Positions 36,425 through 45,439 of a stretch of 64,000 nt of DNA are shown in pieces. The stretch comes from Maritalea mobilis (GTDB taxonomy: Bacteria > Pseudomonadota > Alphaproteobacteria > Rhizobiales > Devosiaceae). The number at the start of each line of letters is the position of its first letter. Within the stretch, counting starts at the first letter, position 1. The notes beneath the pieces are model-generated. The model had not been told where the DNA came from, ran no database searches, and saw only the letters and a program-made list of their open reading frames with translations. A program made the translations under genes and the position numbers. The stretch is taken from assembly GCF_004363175.1 (NCBI RefSeq), contig NZ_SNYR01000002.1, positions 372,001 through 436,000 of the forward strand. Reading direction: 5' to 3'.

Positions 36425-37054
36425 TTAGGAACCTTGCAACGCTTCTCTGATCTCTGGCGGGCAAAGTGGGCTATCTAGTGGCACCAAATCACCATTTTCT
36501 GCCAAACAGATCAAATCTTGACCACCCACCTTGGTGAAATATTTCTCAGGTGGCAGGTAAAGTGGGCGTTTGTCGCCACTTTTTAGCGCTTGTTGATAGA
36601 TCAAACGCTGTTCGCGGAAGCGGCGGGCAACTTCTTGCGCCTCTTTCGGCGTGAAGGCACGGCCCTGCGCATCGCTGAGATCCACAACGCGTGCGCCACG
36701 GATCAAGCGGATTTCATTTTCGGTGAGTTGGGTTTCATCCAACCGCACTTCATCAGAATCTTCAGGCAAAGCAGCAGCAGCTGTTTTGGTTGGGATCGGC
36801 AGGAACTTCGTGTCCTTAGGCAAAACCAACGGGGCGCGGGGGGCAGAAATATCTTCCTTTTCTTCGCGCTCCAAAATGCCCAAGCCGCGCAAAGTTTCCG
36901 ACATCACTTCTTGTTCGAATGTGTTGCCATCCTTAAACGCGTTGGTGCCTTCAACAGTAGTGCATGCAGAAAGGCCGAAAAGTGATGCGCCCATCAGCGC
37001 GCTCAACCCAGCCCATTTGGCCATTAGATTTGATTTCCGGTTCGCTAAGAACAT
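36425..37054 (-). CDS. Putative lipoprotein downstream of lspA
   Basis: A 209-residue lipoprotein. The start at 37054 (MFLANRKSNLMAKW) has GGAG eight bases upstream; the signal peptide ends in the lipobox LSAC at about residue 31. The mature part is rich in Glu, Pro and Ala, with LPKDTKFLPIPTK and an end LYLPPEKYFTKVGGQDLIC. It resembles DUF3035-type proteins that sit in the same place in other alphaproteobacteria, but I am not certain of the family. It is the last gene of ileS-lspA-lipoprotein; its own maturation would need the signal peptidase encoded just upstream. A start at 37024 is possible. Confidence 0.78.
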   Translation of the reverse strand: MFLANRKSNLMAKWAGLSALMGASLFGLSACTTVEGTNAFKDGNTFEQEVMSETLRGLGILEREEKEDISAPRAPLVLPKDTKFLPIPTKTAAAALPEDSDEVRLDETQLTENEIRLIRGARVVDLSDAQGRAFTPKEAQEVARRFREQRLIYQQALKSGDKRPLYLPPEKYFTKVGGQDLICLAENGDLVPLDSPLCPPEIREALQGS

Positions 37055-37104
37055 GCATGCCACTCCAAAATACATTGCCAAAAGGCCATAGGTCTCAAAA
37101 AAGG

Positions 37105-37587
37105 CTATTTTGAGGAACTATCCCCTTGGGGCCTTAACACTATATCCCATAACAACATAATAAGGCCAAGAGCAATTGCTACATCTGCCAGATTAAAAAT
37201 ATACCAATAATAGCCATAGGCATGAAATGAGAAGAAATCGGCCACAGCACCATAAGCAATGCGGTCGATCAAATTGCCCAATGCGCCGCCCAGCACTGTG
37301 GCAACGCCCCAGCGGGTGAGATTGCTTTGGGCGGTGAACCACCACACGGCAAGCCCGAGCATAGCAACGGCCATGATGCCGATCAGCACATAGGGTGAGG
37401 AATTGCCCAACCAGCCATATGAAATGCCGGTGTTCCAGGCCAAAACATAATCAAAAAATGGAGTGACATTGATGATTTCGCCACCAGTCCACCCCAAAAT
37501 ATTGAGCATATAAAGCTTGTGGCCCTGATCAATCAACAGGGCCAGAATGAAGGCAAATAGGCTTTTGTGGGCAATATTCGCCTTCAT
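37105..37587 (-). CDS. lspA: Lipoprotein signal peptidase (signal peptidase II)
   Basis: A 160-residue inner-membrane aspartic protease that cleaves prolipoproteins. Four TM helices are visible and both catalytic aspartates are present: GNLIDRIAYGAVADFFSFH and FNLADVAIALG. WNTGISYGWLGN is the conserved periplasmic loop. It follows ileS by 10 bases, the usual ileS-lspA pair, and precedes a lipoprotein gene. Two further lipoproteins or exported proteins in the window would be its substrates. Confidence 0.96.
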   Translation of the reverse strand: MKANIAHKSLFAFILALLIDQGHKLYMLNILGWTGGEIINVTPFFDYVLAWNTGISYGWLGNSSPYVLIGIMAVAMLGLAVWWFTAQSNLTRWGVATVLGGALGNLIDRIAYGAVADFFSFHAYGYYWYIFNLADVAIALGLIMLLWDIVLRPQGDSSSK

Positions 37588-37597
37588 TGTTCAGTCC

Positions 37598-40528
37598 TTA
37601 TGCTTGCGCCAATTCGCGCAGCGCCTGCGCATCGCGCAAGGTGACATCCGGATAGTCTTTATCTTCGCCAACTTCTGGCAAGACCTTCCAAGATCGTTCG
37701 CACTTTTTGCCTTCGGCCATGGCTGGCACCACGGAAACGCCAGGCACATCGTCCAACCGGAACGCTTCGCCAGGGCCTTCATTTTGCAGCACTTCAGCTT
37801 GGCTGGTGATGGAAATCTCAGCCATGTCTTGCCCGTGCAAGGCCACATATAGATCAGCGTCTGACACATAGACCTTTGGTGCAGATTCGAGCGACGAGCC
37901 GATGCGTTTTTCGCGGCGCTCGATCTCAAGCGCACCCGTTACCACACGGCGAACCTTGCGGATTTTCACCCATTTCTCGGCCAGTTGGTCATTGCGCCAG
38001 TTTGCAGGCACAGCAGGAAACTCGCGCTTGTGCACAGAGCTATCCGCCTCAGGGAACCGCTCCAACCACACTTCTTCCATGGTGAACACCATGATGGGCG
38101 CCAACCATGCAGTGAGGCACTCAAACAACTTGTTCAACACGGTCAAAGCCGCTTTGCGCTTCACGCTGGATTTCGGGTCGCAATAAAGCGCATCCTTGCG
38201 GATATCGAAATAGAAGGCAGACAGATCAACCGTCATGAAATTAAACAGTGTTGAGAACACCCGTTTAAAATCAAAGGTCTTGTAATAGGTCCGCACTTCT
38301 TCATCCAGCTTGGCCAAGCGGTGCAACATATATTGCTCAAGCTCTGGCATATCTTCAAATGCCACTTCTTCTGCTGGATCGTAATGGGCCAAATTGCCCA
38401 AAAGGAACCGCAGCGTGTTGCGCATTTTGCGATACGCATCCACGGTGGTTTTGATGATGGTGTCGCCGATCCGGTGATCTTCTGAATAGTCAACAGAGGC
38501 CACCCACAAGCGTAATATGTCAGCACCATATTGCTTGATGATGTCTTGCGGCGCGATGGTGTTGCCGATTGATTTCGACATTTTGCGCCCATCTTCAGCC
38601 ATGGTGAAGCCGTGGGTCACCACGTTTTTATAAGGCGCACGACCACGGGTGCCGCAGCTTTCCAACAATGAAGATTGGAACCAACCGCGGTGTTGGTCTG
38701 AGCCTTCAAGATAAACATCAGCAGGTGATTGGTGATGGTCGCGCTTTTCCAACACGAATGAGTGGGTTGAACCAGAGTCAAACCACACATCCAAAATGTC
38801 AGTCACTTGCTCCCATTCGGCAGCATTATATTTGTCGGTCAGGAACCGCTCTTTTGCGCCTTCAGCAAACCATGCATCCGCACCTTCCGCTTCAAACGCG
38901 TCGGCAATGCGGGTATTCACTTCGTCATCCTTCAGAACGTCGCCATTTTCATTGACGAACACGCAGATCGGCACGCCCCATGTGCGCTGGCGAGACAACA
39001 CCCAGTCTGGGCGGCCTTCGACCATTGAACTTAGGCGGCGTTTGCCGGTTTGTGGCACAAAGTTTGTGGCTTCAATCGCATCCATCGCTCGGGTGCGCAA
39101 AGTGTCGCCCTGCCCGTCAATATCGCGATCCATATACACAAACCATTGTGGTGTGTTGCGATAGATGATTGGCTTTTTCGACCGCCAAGAATGCGGATAT
39201 TGGTGCTTCAATCGACCCCGTGCTGCCATCGCACCACGCGCTGCCAATTCAGCGATCACCTTATTGTTGGCGTCGCCCTTTTTGCCTTTGTCATCGATGA
39301 TGCGTGCACCGTCAAAGCCGGGTGCGTCTTTGGTGTAATAGCCGCCCGCATCTACGCAGAATGGAATGGTTGGATCGATGCCACGTGCTTCAAGCTCACG
39401 GGCATTTTCCATCCAGATTTCAAAGTCATCTGCGCCGTGGCCCGGTGCAGTGTGTACAAAACCTGTACCTGCATCATCTGTCACGTGATCACCATTGAGC
39501 AGTGGCACGGTATAGTCGTAACCATCTGCATGGCCGTTCAATGGATGTTCGCATTCGATGGTGCCCAGCACATCAGCTGGCACGTCGCCAATACGCTCAA
39601 AAACGTCCACACGGGCTTTGCCGAACACATCGGCAGCCAAATTGTCGGCCAAAACCAGCAATTCACCCTTTTCGACCCAGTTCTCATCCGGCGCTTCTGT
39701 AACTTGATAAAGGCCGTAAGAGATATCTGACGAATAAGATACGGCGCGGTTGGCGGGGATGGTCCAAGGCGTTGTGGTCCAGATCACCACTTTCGCATCC
39801 ATCAATTTCTCAACCAAATCGGCTTGGTCGCCTGTGCCGCCAGCGGCTGAAATGGGGAACTTCACCCAGATCGCATCGCTCTCATATTCATGATATTCGA
39901 TTTCGGCTTCGGCCAAGGCGGTGCGTTCCACCACGGACCACATCACAGGCTTTGAGCCACGATAAAGCTGGCCAGATGTGGCAAACTTCATCAGTTCGCG
40001 CGCGATCTGTGCCTCTGCATCGAAAGACATGGTGATATAAGGATTGTCCCAATCGCCATTTACGCCCAAGCGCTTAAATTCTTCGCGCTGCACGTCCAGC
40101 CAATGGGCGGCAAATTCGCGACATTCCTTACGGAATTCGTTGATTGGCACTTCGTCCTTATTTTTGCCTTTGGCGCGATATTGCTCTTCGATTTTCCATT
40201 CGATGGGCAACCCGTGGCAATCCCACCCCGGGATATAGGCGGCGTTATAGCCCTGCATCTGGTGCGAGCGCACCACCATATCTTTCAGCACCTTGTTCAA
40301 GGAGTGGCCGATATGGATGTTGCCGTTCGCATATGGCGGGCCATCATGCAGGATGAATTTTTCTTTATCCTTAGAGGCATCGCGCAATTGCTGGTAGATG
40401 TTCATATCTTCCCAGCGCTTTAGCCAGCCTGGCTCGCGCTTGGGCAGGCCTGCCCGCATGGGGAATTCGGTTTCAGGCAAGTTCAATGTTGCCGAATAGT
40501 CTTTTTTATCGGTTTGGTTGTCGCTCAT
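37598..40528 (-). CDS. ileS: Isoleucyl-tRNA synthetase
   Basis: A 976-residue class I synthetase. The HIGH-type motif lies in [22 protein letters not shown], the KMSKS motif in [10 protein letters not shown], and the editing domain in [15 protein letters not shown]. The C-terminal part lacks an obvious four-Cys zinc finger, as in other alphaproteobacterial forms. ATG at 40528 ([15 protein letters not shown]) is the likely start; an upstream in-frame ATG at 40543 adds five residues and neither has a good ribosome-binding site. No T-box leader is visible. Co-transcribed with lspA. Confidence 0.96.
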   Translation of the reverse strand: MSDNQTDKKDYSATLNLPETEFPMRAGLPKREPGWLKRWEDMNIYQQLRDASKDKEKFILHDGPPYANGNIHIGHSLNKVLKDMVVRSHQMQGYNAAYIPGWDCHGLPIEWKIEEQYRAKGKNKDEVPINEFRKECREFAAHWLDVQREEFKRLGVNGDWDNPYITMSFDAEAQIARELMKFATSGQLYRGSKPVMWSVVERTALAEAEIEYHEYESDAIWVKFPISAAGGTGDQADLVEKLMDAKVVIWTTTPWTIPANRAVSYSSDISYGLYQVTEAPDENWVEKGELLVLADNLAADVFGKARVDVFERIGDVPADVLGTIECEHPLNGHADGYDYTVPLLNGDHVTDDAGTGFVHTAPGHGADDFEIWMENARELEARGIDPTIPFCVDAGGYYTKDAPGFDGARIIDDKGKKGDANNKVIAELAARGAMAARGRLKHQYPHSWRSKKPIIYRNTPQWFVYMDRDIDGQGDTLRTRAMDAIEATNFVPQTGKRRLSSMVEGRPDWVLSRQRTWGVPICVFVNENGDVLKDDEVNTRIADAFEAEGADAWFAEGAKERFLTDKYNAAEWEQVTDILDVWFDSGSTHSFVLEKRDHHQSPADVYLEGSDQHRGWFQSSLLESCGTRGRAPYKNVVTHGFTMAEDGRKMSKSIGNTIAPQDIIKQYGADILRLWVASVDYSEDHRIGDTIIKTTVDAYRKMRNTLRFLLGNLAHYDPAEEVAFEDMPELEQYMLHRLAKLDEEVRTYYKTFDFKRVFSTLFNFMTVDLSAFYFDIRKDALYCDPKSSVKRKAALTVLNKLFECLTAWLAPIMVFTMEEVWLERFPEADSSVHKREFPAVPANWRNDQLAEKWVKIRKVRRVVTGALEIERREKRIGSSLESAPKVYVSDADLYVALHGQDMAEISITSQAEVLQNEGPGEAFRLDDVPGVSVVPAMAEGKKCERSWKVLPEVGEDKDYPDVTLRDAQALRELAQA

Positions 40529-40836
40529 AGTGCTAACATTCATTCAATTTGTATTTGGGAAAAGCCGTCAGGCGCATTGGCCGCGGCTAGAACTCGATGT
40601 TTTTACCCGACACTTCGTTCGCGCACTTCGCGCAGATTACGAAGGCCGGCTAATAATTCGAATAATCGGAATGAACTGCGCAGCACTTTTGGCGCTCGCA
40701 GGAGCGATAGATAATCGTTCAATTGCCATGTGATCAAAGAAGGTCACGAGTTGGTCACCGATTTATTGCTAATCAGAACGCTTTAGGCCAGAACAGGGCG
40801 CAAAGTCAATCTTTTGCCCGAAAAACTTGGGGTTGA
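40529..40836. other. Non-coding region between ribF and ileS
   Basis: 308 bases without a supportable gene. It must contain the ileS promoter (minus) and follows the ribF stop. A 5-bp hairpin (CGCTC-GCAG-GAGCG) and a locally repeated CTTCG/GCGCA pattern near 40615-40640 are visible, but no T-box, riboswitch or strong terminator. Short frames on the plus strand here look accidental. Confidence 0.5.
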
Positions 40837-41814
40837 TTACTGATCGAAAAAGCCCAGTTTGACGTCGATTTCCGACATTGCTTTTTCATCAGCCAAGATT
40901 GCCTTGGCCTTTTCGCTGTCTTTGTCCATAGCGGCAATCAATTCATCAAGGGAATTGAAGTTCTCTTCGCCCCGCAAATATTCGCAAAGCGCCACTTCCA
41001 TATATTCGCCATAGACTTCTTGGGCGAAATCGAAAATGTGCGTTTCAAACAAGGTCATTCCATTGTCGAACATGGGACGACGGCCAAAGTTTGCAACGCC
41101 ATGATAGGTTTTGCCTTTCACGCGTGCGCGCACCACATAAACGCCATGCTTAAGCCCTTCATGGGGCGACAAATGCAAATTGGCTGTGGGGTAGCCCAGT
41201 TCGCGCCCACGCTTATCACCATGGCTCACTTCGCCAGCGATGAAGGCATGATAGCCGAGCAACTGGTTGGCGAAACGCACCTCGCCCTCGCGCAAGGCTT
41301 CGCGCACACGGGTGGACGACACAGGCGCGTCGCCTTCGTCCAACATATGGTTGATCACCACGTCAAACCCATATTTCGGGCCCGCCTCGACCAGATATTG
41401 CGGAGTGCCCGCTCGGTTTTTACCGAAATGGAAGTCAGCACCAACAGTCACGATGGACGCGCCGAGCTGATCAACTATGTAATTCTCGATAAATTCGGGC
41501 GCCGATTTTTGTGAAAAATCTTTGGTGAATGGCATGATCACAATGCCATCAAAGCCCATCGCTTCCACCAAACGCGCTTTTTGGTTGCGCTCTGTTAGAC
41601 GAAACATAAAGGGTTCTGGCGCGAATACATCGCGAGGGTGCGGTTCGAATGTCAACACCAAGGCGGGCACGTTATTGGCCGCGGCCATTTGCTTTGCGCG
41701 CTCAAAAATGGATTGATGTCCGCGATGGCAGCCGTCAAAATTGCCAATGGCGACCACGCCCCCGCGCAAATGCTGCGGCAGCTGGCCCAAATTTTCGACA
41801 ATGGTAAACGCCAT
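40837..41814 (-). CDS. ribF: Bifunctional riboflavin kinase / FAD synthetase
   Basis: A 325-residue enzyme making FMN and then FAD. The N-terminal adenylyltransferase has GNFDGCHRGHQ (usually GNFDGVHxGH, so Val is Cys here) and LVLTFEPHPRDVF; the C-terminal kinase has GRELGYPTANLHL and HGVANFGRRPMF. VSSTRVREALREGEV joins them. ATG at 41814 (MAFTIVENLG) is chosen over a longer frame on conservation; AGGG sits nine bases upstream. No FMN riboswitch is seen. Separated from ileS by a 308-base gap. Confidence 0.95.
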   Translation of the reverse strand: MAFTIVENLGQLPQHLRGGVVAIGNFDGCHRGHQSIFERAKQMAAANNVPALVLTFEPHPRDVFAPEPFMFRLTERNQKARLVEAMGFDGIVIMPFTKDFSQKSAPEFIENYIVDQLGASIVTVGADFHFGKNRAGTPQYLVEAGPKYGFDVVINHMLDEGDAPVSSTRVREALREGEVRFANQLLGYHAFIAGEVSHGDKRGRELGYPTANLHLSPHEGLKHGVYVVRARVKGKTYHGVANFGRRPMFDNGMTLFETHIFDFAQEVYGEYMEVALCEYLRGEENFNSLDELIAAMDKDSEKAKAILADEKAMSEIDVKLGFFDQ

Positions 41815-42012
41815 AATGTGAAGCCCTATTTGCTGAATCGATGGCAAATTTGAATTGGCGCAAACTGCCCCTTTTGGCGGCAATTTGCAAGCAAACCCTT
41901 TTTATATTTCGTCGCATATGGATAAGGGGTTTCCCCAAGTTGAGGATTTACCGCACTTTCAAGGACGGGCCGTACCATAGCGAAATATTTTATGATTTCT
42001 AGGGGTAAGAGA

Positions 42013-42408
42013 ATGGCTTTGGATCGGTCCATGCGCATTCTGATTGTGGATGATTACACCACGATGCTGCGCATTTTGCGAAATCTATTAAAGCAATTGG
42101 GGTTTGAGAATGTTGATGAGGCCCGCGATGGGCACGAAGCGGCACAACTCACCGCACGGGCTAAATATGATCTGATCATATCAGATTGGAACATGGAGCC
42201 GATGACTGGCTATGAATTGCTGCGCCATGTGCGGGCGGACGCAACAAATGCCCATGTGCCCTTCATCATGATTACGGCAGAATCTGCCACTGAAAATGTG
42301 ATCGCTGCTAAACGTGCAGGCGTGAATAATTACATCATCAAACCGTTCACCACCGAGGTGCTTTTCGCCAAGATGCAAGCGGTTTTTGAAAAGCAGATGG
42401 CGGGATAG
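42013..42408 (+). CDS. cheY: Chemotaxis response regulator CheY
   Basis: A 131-residue single receiver domain very close to classical CheY. Phosphorylation pocket: Asp13, Asp14, acceptor Asp58 (IISDWNM), Thr88 (MITAES) and Lys110 (IIKPF). No output domain, so it should act by binding a target such as the flagellar switch. GGGG lies seven bases before the ATG. The gene is followed after four bases by cheZ, and no cheA, cheW or receptor gene adjoins, so the pair is detached from a main chemotaxis operon. Confidence 0.93.
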   Translation: MALDRSMRILIVDDYTTMLRILRNLLKQLGFENVDEARDGHEAAQLTARAKYDLIISDWNMEPMTGYELLRHVRADATNAHVPFIMITAESATENVIAAKRAGVNNYIIKPFTTEVLFAKMQAVFEKQMAG

Positions 42409-42412
42409 GCCC

Positions 42413-43051
42413 ATGATACAGGCGGCAGAACAGCAAAAACCGGAATTGGATTTGACCGATCTGGCAGAGCGAAATGATGAACGCATTCCGTTGAAAGATG
42501 TGATTGCATTGGCAGAAAAAGTCACCGCGGCACTTAAGCCCTTGGTGCGCAGTTTAGACCGTTCAATGCACCAAGAACTCAGGGAGATTTTGGGCGCGAT
42601 TGAAGGTCTACGGAGCGAGCTTTCTCGCGTTGATGCCAACGATATTTTCGCCAAACGCATCCCAGAAATGGGGCGCGAGCTTGGCGCGATTGTTAAAGCT
42701 ACGGAAGTGGCGACCGATACGATTATGAATGTGGCTGAGCAGGTGCTGGCCGCTGATAAGTCCGACCCGGAAAAATATGCGGCGGAAGTTGAGCAGCATA
42801 TGATGGCTATTTTTGAAGCCTGCAGCTTTCAAGACCTTACCGGTCAGCGCGTGACCAAGATCATCCATACGATGGAAGTGATTGAGCAACGGATTGAAGT
42901 ACTGTGCCGCATGATTGAGAACAATAATATCGCGCCCGTCAGCACTGGCGAAATGAGTGAGCGGGAAAAACGCAATCGCGAAAAGCTGGTCAGTGGCCCT
43001 GCCCATGAGGGCGAAGGGGTTTCCCAATCTGACATTGATGCGATGTTTTAA
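42413..43051 (+). CDS. cheZ: Protein phosphatase CheZ
   Basis: A 212-residue mostly helical protein. The catalytic helix reads ACSFQDLTGQRVTKI, with the water-activating Gln at residue 140, exactly as in the CheZ active site, and the last residues SQSDIDAMF form the C-terminal CheY-binding peptide found in CheZ. It should speed dephosphorylation of CheY-P, here presumably the product of the preceding gene, with which it is translationally close. CheZ was long thought confined to beta- and gammaproteobacteria but is now known in some alphaproteobacteria. Confidence 0.9.
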   Translation: MIQAAEQQKPELDLTDLAERNDERIPLKDVIALAEKVTAALKPLVRSLDRSMHQELREILGAIEGLRSELSRVDANDIFAKRIPEMGRELGAIVKATEVATDTIMNVAEQVLAADKSDPEKYAAEVEQHMMAIFEACSFQDLTGQRVTKIIHTMEVIEQRIEVLCRMIENNNIAPVSTGEMSEREKRNREKLVSGPAHEGEGVSQSDIDAMF

Positions 43052-43083
43052 GAACTCACACTTCCCCCCTGCCCTGCGTCAAC

Positions 43084-43935
43084 TCACCAATAAAGACGCG
43101 GGGCAAACCCCACCGTGTTTGCATTGCTTTGGCCAACCAGTTTGGTGATCATTTCAGGATCAGGGTTTTCAAAATCGCCCAATTCATGGGCGTGAATGGA
43201 GCCAGAGATAAACAGGAAATCATAGCCCATTTGTGCTGCCCCTGTGGCATCGGTGCGTACGCTATCGCCAATTGCCAAGGTGCGGCCAGGTGCAGGTTCT
43301 GCACCAAGCTTTTCAGACGCTAGGCGCGCTGCGCGCTGGTAAATTGGCGTAAAGGGCTTGCCGGCCAAGCGCACTTCGCCGCCCGCCTGTTCATACACAT
43401 CGGCCAAGGCACCGCCGCAATAAATGATCTCATCGCCCACTTCCACAACCTTGTCGGGGTTGGCGCAGATAAAGGGCAGCCCGCGTGCCTTCCAATCATG
43501 TACTTCATCGGCATAATCTTCAGGCGTACGGCCATATTCCAAATCAGTGCACATGATTGCCTTGGCCTCTTCCAACGGACCAAAATGCACATCAATACCA
43601 TCGAACAGCGCACCATCGCTATCTGGCCCCAAACGATAAAGCGTTTGCCCTTCATAGGGGCGGATTAGATCGCGTGTGGCGTCGCCGGAGGTGACAATTG
43701 CATCATAAACATCAGTGGTTACGCCAAGATGGGCGATTTCACTGGCAATTTCACCGGAAGGGCGTGGCGCATTGGTGACCAGCACCACAGCTTTGCCCAT
43801 ATTTTTGGCTTCGCGCAGCGCGTCGATGGCCGTTTGGTGGCCAACACGGCCATTGTGGAGCACGCCCCACACATCACAAAACAAGGCATCATATTGGTCG
43901 ATCAGGCCAGAAAGGCCCAGCTTTTCAAGAGACAT
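43084..43935 (-). CDS. TIGR01459-type HAD-IIA hydrolase
   Basis: A 283-residue HAD phosphatase of the NagD-like subgroup. Motif I is FCDVWGVLHNG, motif II VLVTNAPRPSGE, and the C-terminal metal site AIGDSVRTDATGA; a capping domain lies between. The substrate is unknown; the family is typical of alphaproteobacteria. It lies between the cheZ gene (convergent) and the TipF-like gene (upstream on the same strand, 42 bases away). Confidence 0.9.
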   Translation of the reverse strand: MSLEKLGLSGLIDQYDALFCDVWGVLHNGRVGHQTAIDALREAKNMGKAVVLVTNAPRPSGEIASEIAHLGVTTDVYDAIVTSGDATRDLIRPYEGQTLYRLGPDSDGALFDGIDVHFGPLEEAKAIMCTDLEYGRTPEDYADEVHDWKARGLPFICANPDKVVEVGDEIIYCGGALADVYEQAGGEVRLAGKPFTPIYQRAARLASEKLGAEPAPGRTLAIGDSVRTDATGAAQMGYDFLFISGSIHAHELGDFENPDPEMITKLVGQSNANTVGFAPRLYW

Positions 43936-43977
43936 GGAACGTTGCTCTAAATTTGAAATCTGCCGAAAGCGAACCGC

Positions 43978-45237
43978 TTAATAGGCAGTTGATTGAACTT
44001 TTTGTTGTTCACCCAGCAAATCTGGGCGAACAGGCGAAGGTGGTGCGATATGTTCGCCTTGCGCAAACGGGATTTTGTCATCCAGCAGCATCAAAATCTG
44101 CTCTTCTTGCACCACATTATCCATGATCAAGCCAACATCATATCGCTTTACGAAATCGGCCACATCGGCATTGTGTAAATCAGAATAGGATTGCGGATCT
44201 TCGATAAAGCGCTGTGTATCCGCTTTCACATATTTTATGCCGCGGGCATAAAGGTCCTGAAAATTCAGGCGCAGGCTGCGCACTTTATCCAAGCAGATGC
44301 CCACGCCGATTTTAACAAACATGGACAATGCGGCCCGCTGATTGTCGCTCAGCCGGGAATATTTCTCTTCTTCCATGGTGAGGAACAGGCTGGCGGTGAC
44401 CGCACGGTTAGACCGCACCAAATCCACCAAACGCTCGCACGCATCCACATCATTAAGCAGGCTATATGAGATCGGCACGAACAAAGAGGTCGGCTCGCCC
44501 GCAATATTGGAGCGATGGATGATGTTGGCAGCTTGGCGCACCAGCATCTGCTCCAATTCGGAAATCGTGCCGGTACGATCAGAATTTGGCAAAAACTCGT
44601 GGGCGCTCAAAAGCTTGCTGCCAGGCTGTGAAACTTTTGGCACCAGATCATATCCCAATGTCCGGCGGTGCGGCAGGGTGACGATGGGTTGCAGATATTG
44701 GCGCACACGGCCTTCAGCCAAGGCATCCTGCAAAATGGAAATCGGCACATCGACCTCTTCTTCATCAACATTTTCCGCGTGCCGTTTCTGCGTGTTGATG
44801 GAGGATACGTTTGGCGCACTTTGCGGCGCGGGCGCTGGTGGTGGTGGCGGTGCCATGGCCTGTGTGGCTTGGGCTTCTTCCACCTCGGCAACCGCCTCAG
44901 CCAATTCGCGGATCACGGTCCCCAAAACAGAAATATCTGCCTCTACATCTTCCAACCGATTGTTGACATTGATGTTGGACAGATAATTGACCTGATCGGA
45001 CATGATCTCATTGGTGCGGGCAACCACACCCAATTGCTGGGCGATTTCAGAAACACGTTGGGCCAGATATTTTTCTGTGCGGCGGCGAAACATCGCTTCG
45101 ATGATCACAAAACAGGTCAAGGCAAATAGACCTGTGACCAAAATAGCATCCATTAAGTTAACGCCCAGACCGAAATAGGCGGTAATGCCCACGCTCAAAC
45201 ACGCAACAAGGATGAAAAAAGAAATGAGTGCGCGCAC
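43978..45237 (-). CDS. TipF-like membrane protein with degenerate EAL domain
   Basis: A 419-residue protein: two TM helices (2-23 and 29-49), a coiled coil (about 55-125), a proline-rich linker (APPPPPAPAP, about 130-145) and an EAL-fold domain (165-400). The catalytic motifs are lost: the EAL position reads GYDLVPKV and the DDFG position LDKV, so hydrolysis of c-di-GMP is not expected. This plan equals Caulobacter TipF, a c-di-GMP effector that places the flagellum. A role in flagellum positioning is therefore the best guess. It starts with GTG at 45235-45237; the ribosome-binding site is weak. Confidence 0.85.
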   Translation of the reverse strand: MRALISFFILVACLSVGITAYFGLGVNLMDAILVTGLFALTCFVIIEAMFRRRTEKYLAQRVSEIAQQLGVVARTNEIMSDQVNYLSNINVNNRLEDVEADISVLGTVIRELAEAVAEVEEAQATQAMAPPPPPAPAPQSAPNVSSINTQKRHAENVDEEEVDVPISILQDALAEGRVRQYLQPIVTLPHRRTLGYDLVPKVSQPGSKLLSAHEFLPNSDRTGTISELEQMLVRQAANIIHRSNIAGEPTSLFVPISYSLLNDVDACERLVDLVRSNRAVTASLFLTMEEEKYSRLSDNQRAALSMFVKIGVGICLDKVRSLRLNFQDLYARGIKYVKADTQRFIEDPQSYSDLHNADVADFVKRYDVGLIMDNVVQEEQILMLLDDKIPFAQGEHIAPPSPVRPDLLGEQQKVQSTAY

Positions 45238-45344
45238 GTTACACTAAAGGCCCTTCAATCTAGATTCCCCTGCCATCAACATAGCATCGCTTTTTTGCCC
45301 GTCAAAGCAATCGCTAAGTTCATGTTTTTCGCTATTTTTACAAT

Positions 45345-45361
45345 TTTGCATCAAATGCAAA
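45345..45361 (+). promoter_or_regulatory. Palindrome upstream of the sigma-54 activator gene
   Basis: TTTGCA and TGCAAA separated by TCAAA form a perfect inverted repeat, 79 bases before the start codon of the sigma-54-dependent activator gene and about 110 bases from the TipF-like gene start. Possible operator for either; no binding protein can be named. Confidence 0.4.
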
Positions 45362-45439
45362 CACTTTGTTTACCCTAATTATGAAAAATGGGGGGAGCAA
45401 GAATGCGACATAAGACCCAGAATCGGGAGTAACGGCAGA

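Noticed and set aside
39050-39730. A 226-codon plus-strand frame inside ileS
   Set aside because: Antisense to conserved ileS sequence, no ribosome-binding site and no recognisable domain.
40529-40836. Possible T-box or other leader RNA before ileS
   Set aside because: No specifier loop or T-box sequence is present, and T-boxes are not expected in this group.
41815-42012. Possible FMN riboswitch upstream of ribF
   Set aside because: I could not find the conserved RFN element blocks in this 198-base stretch.
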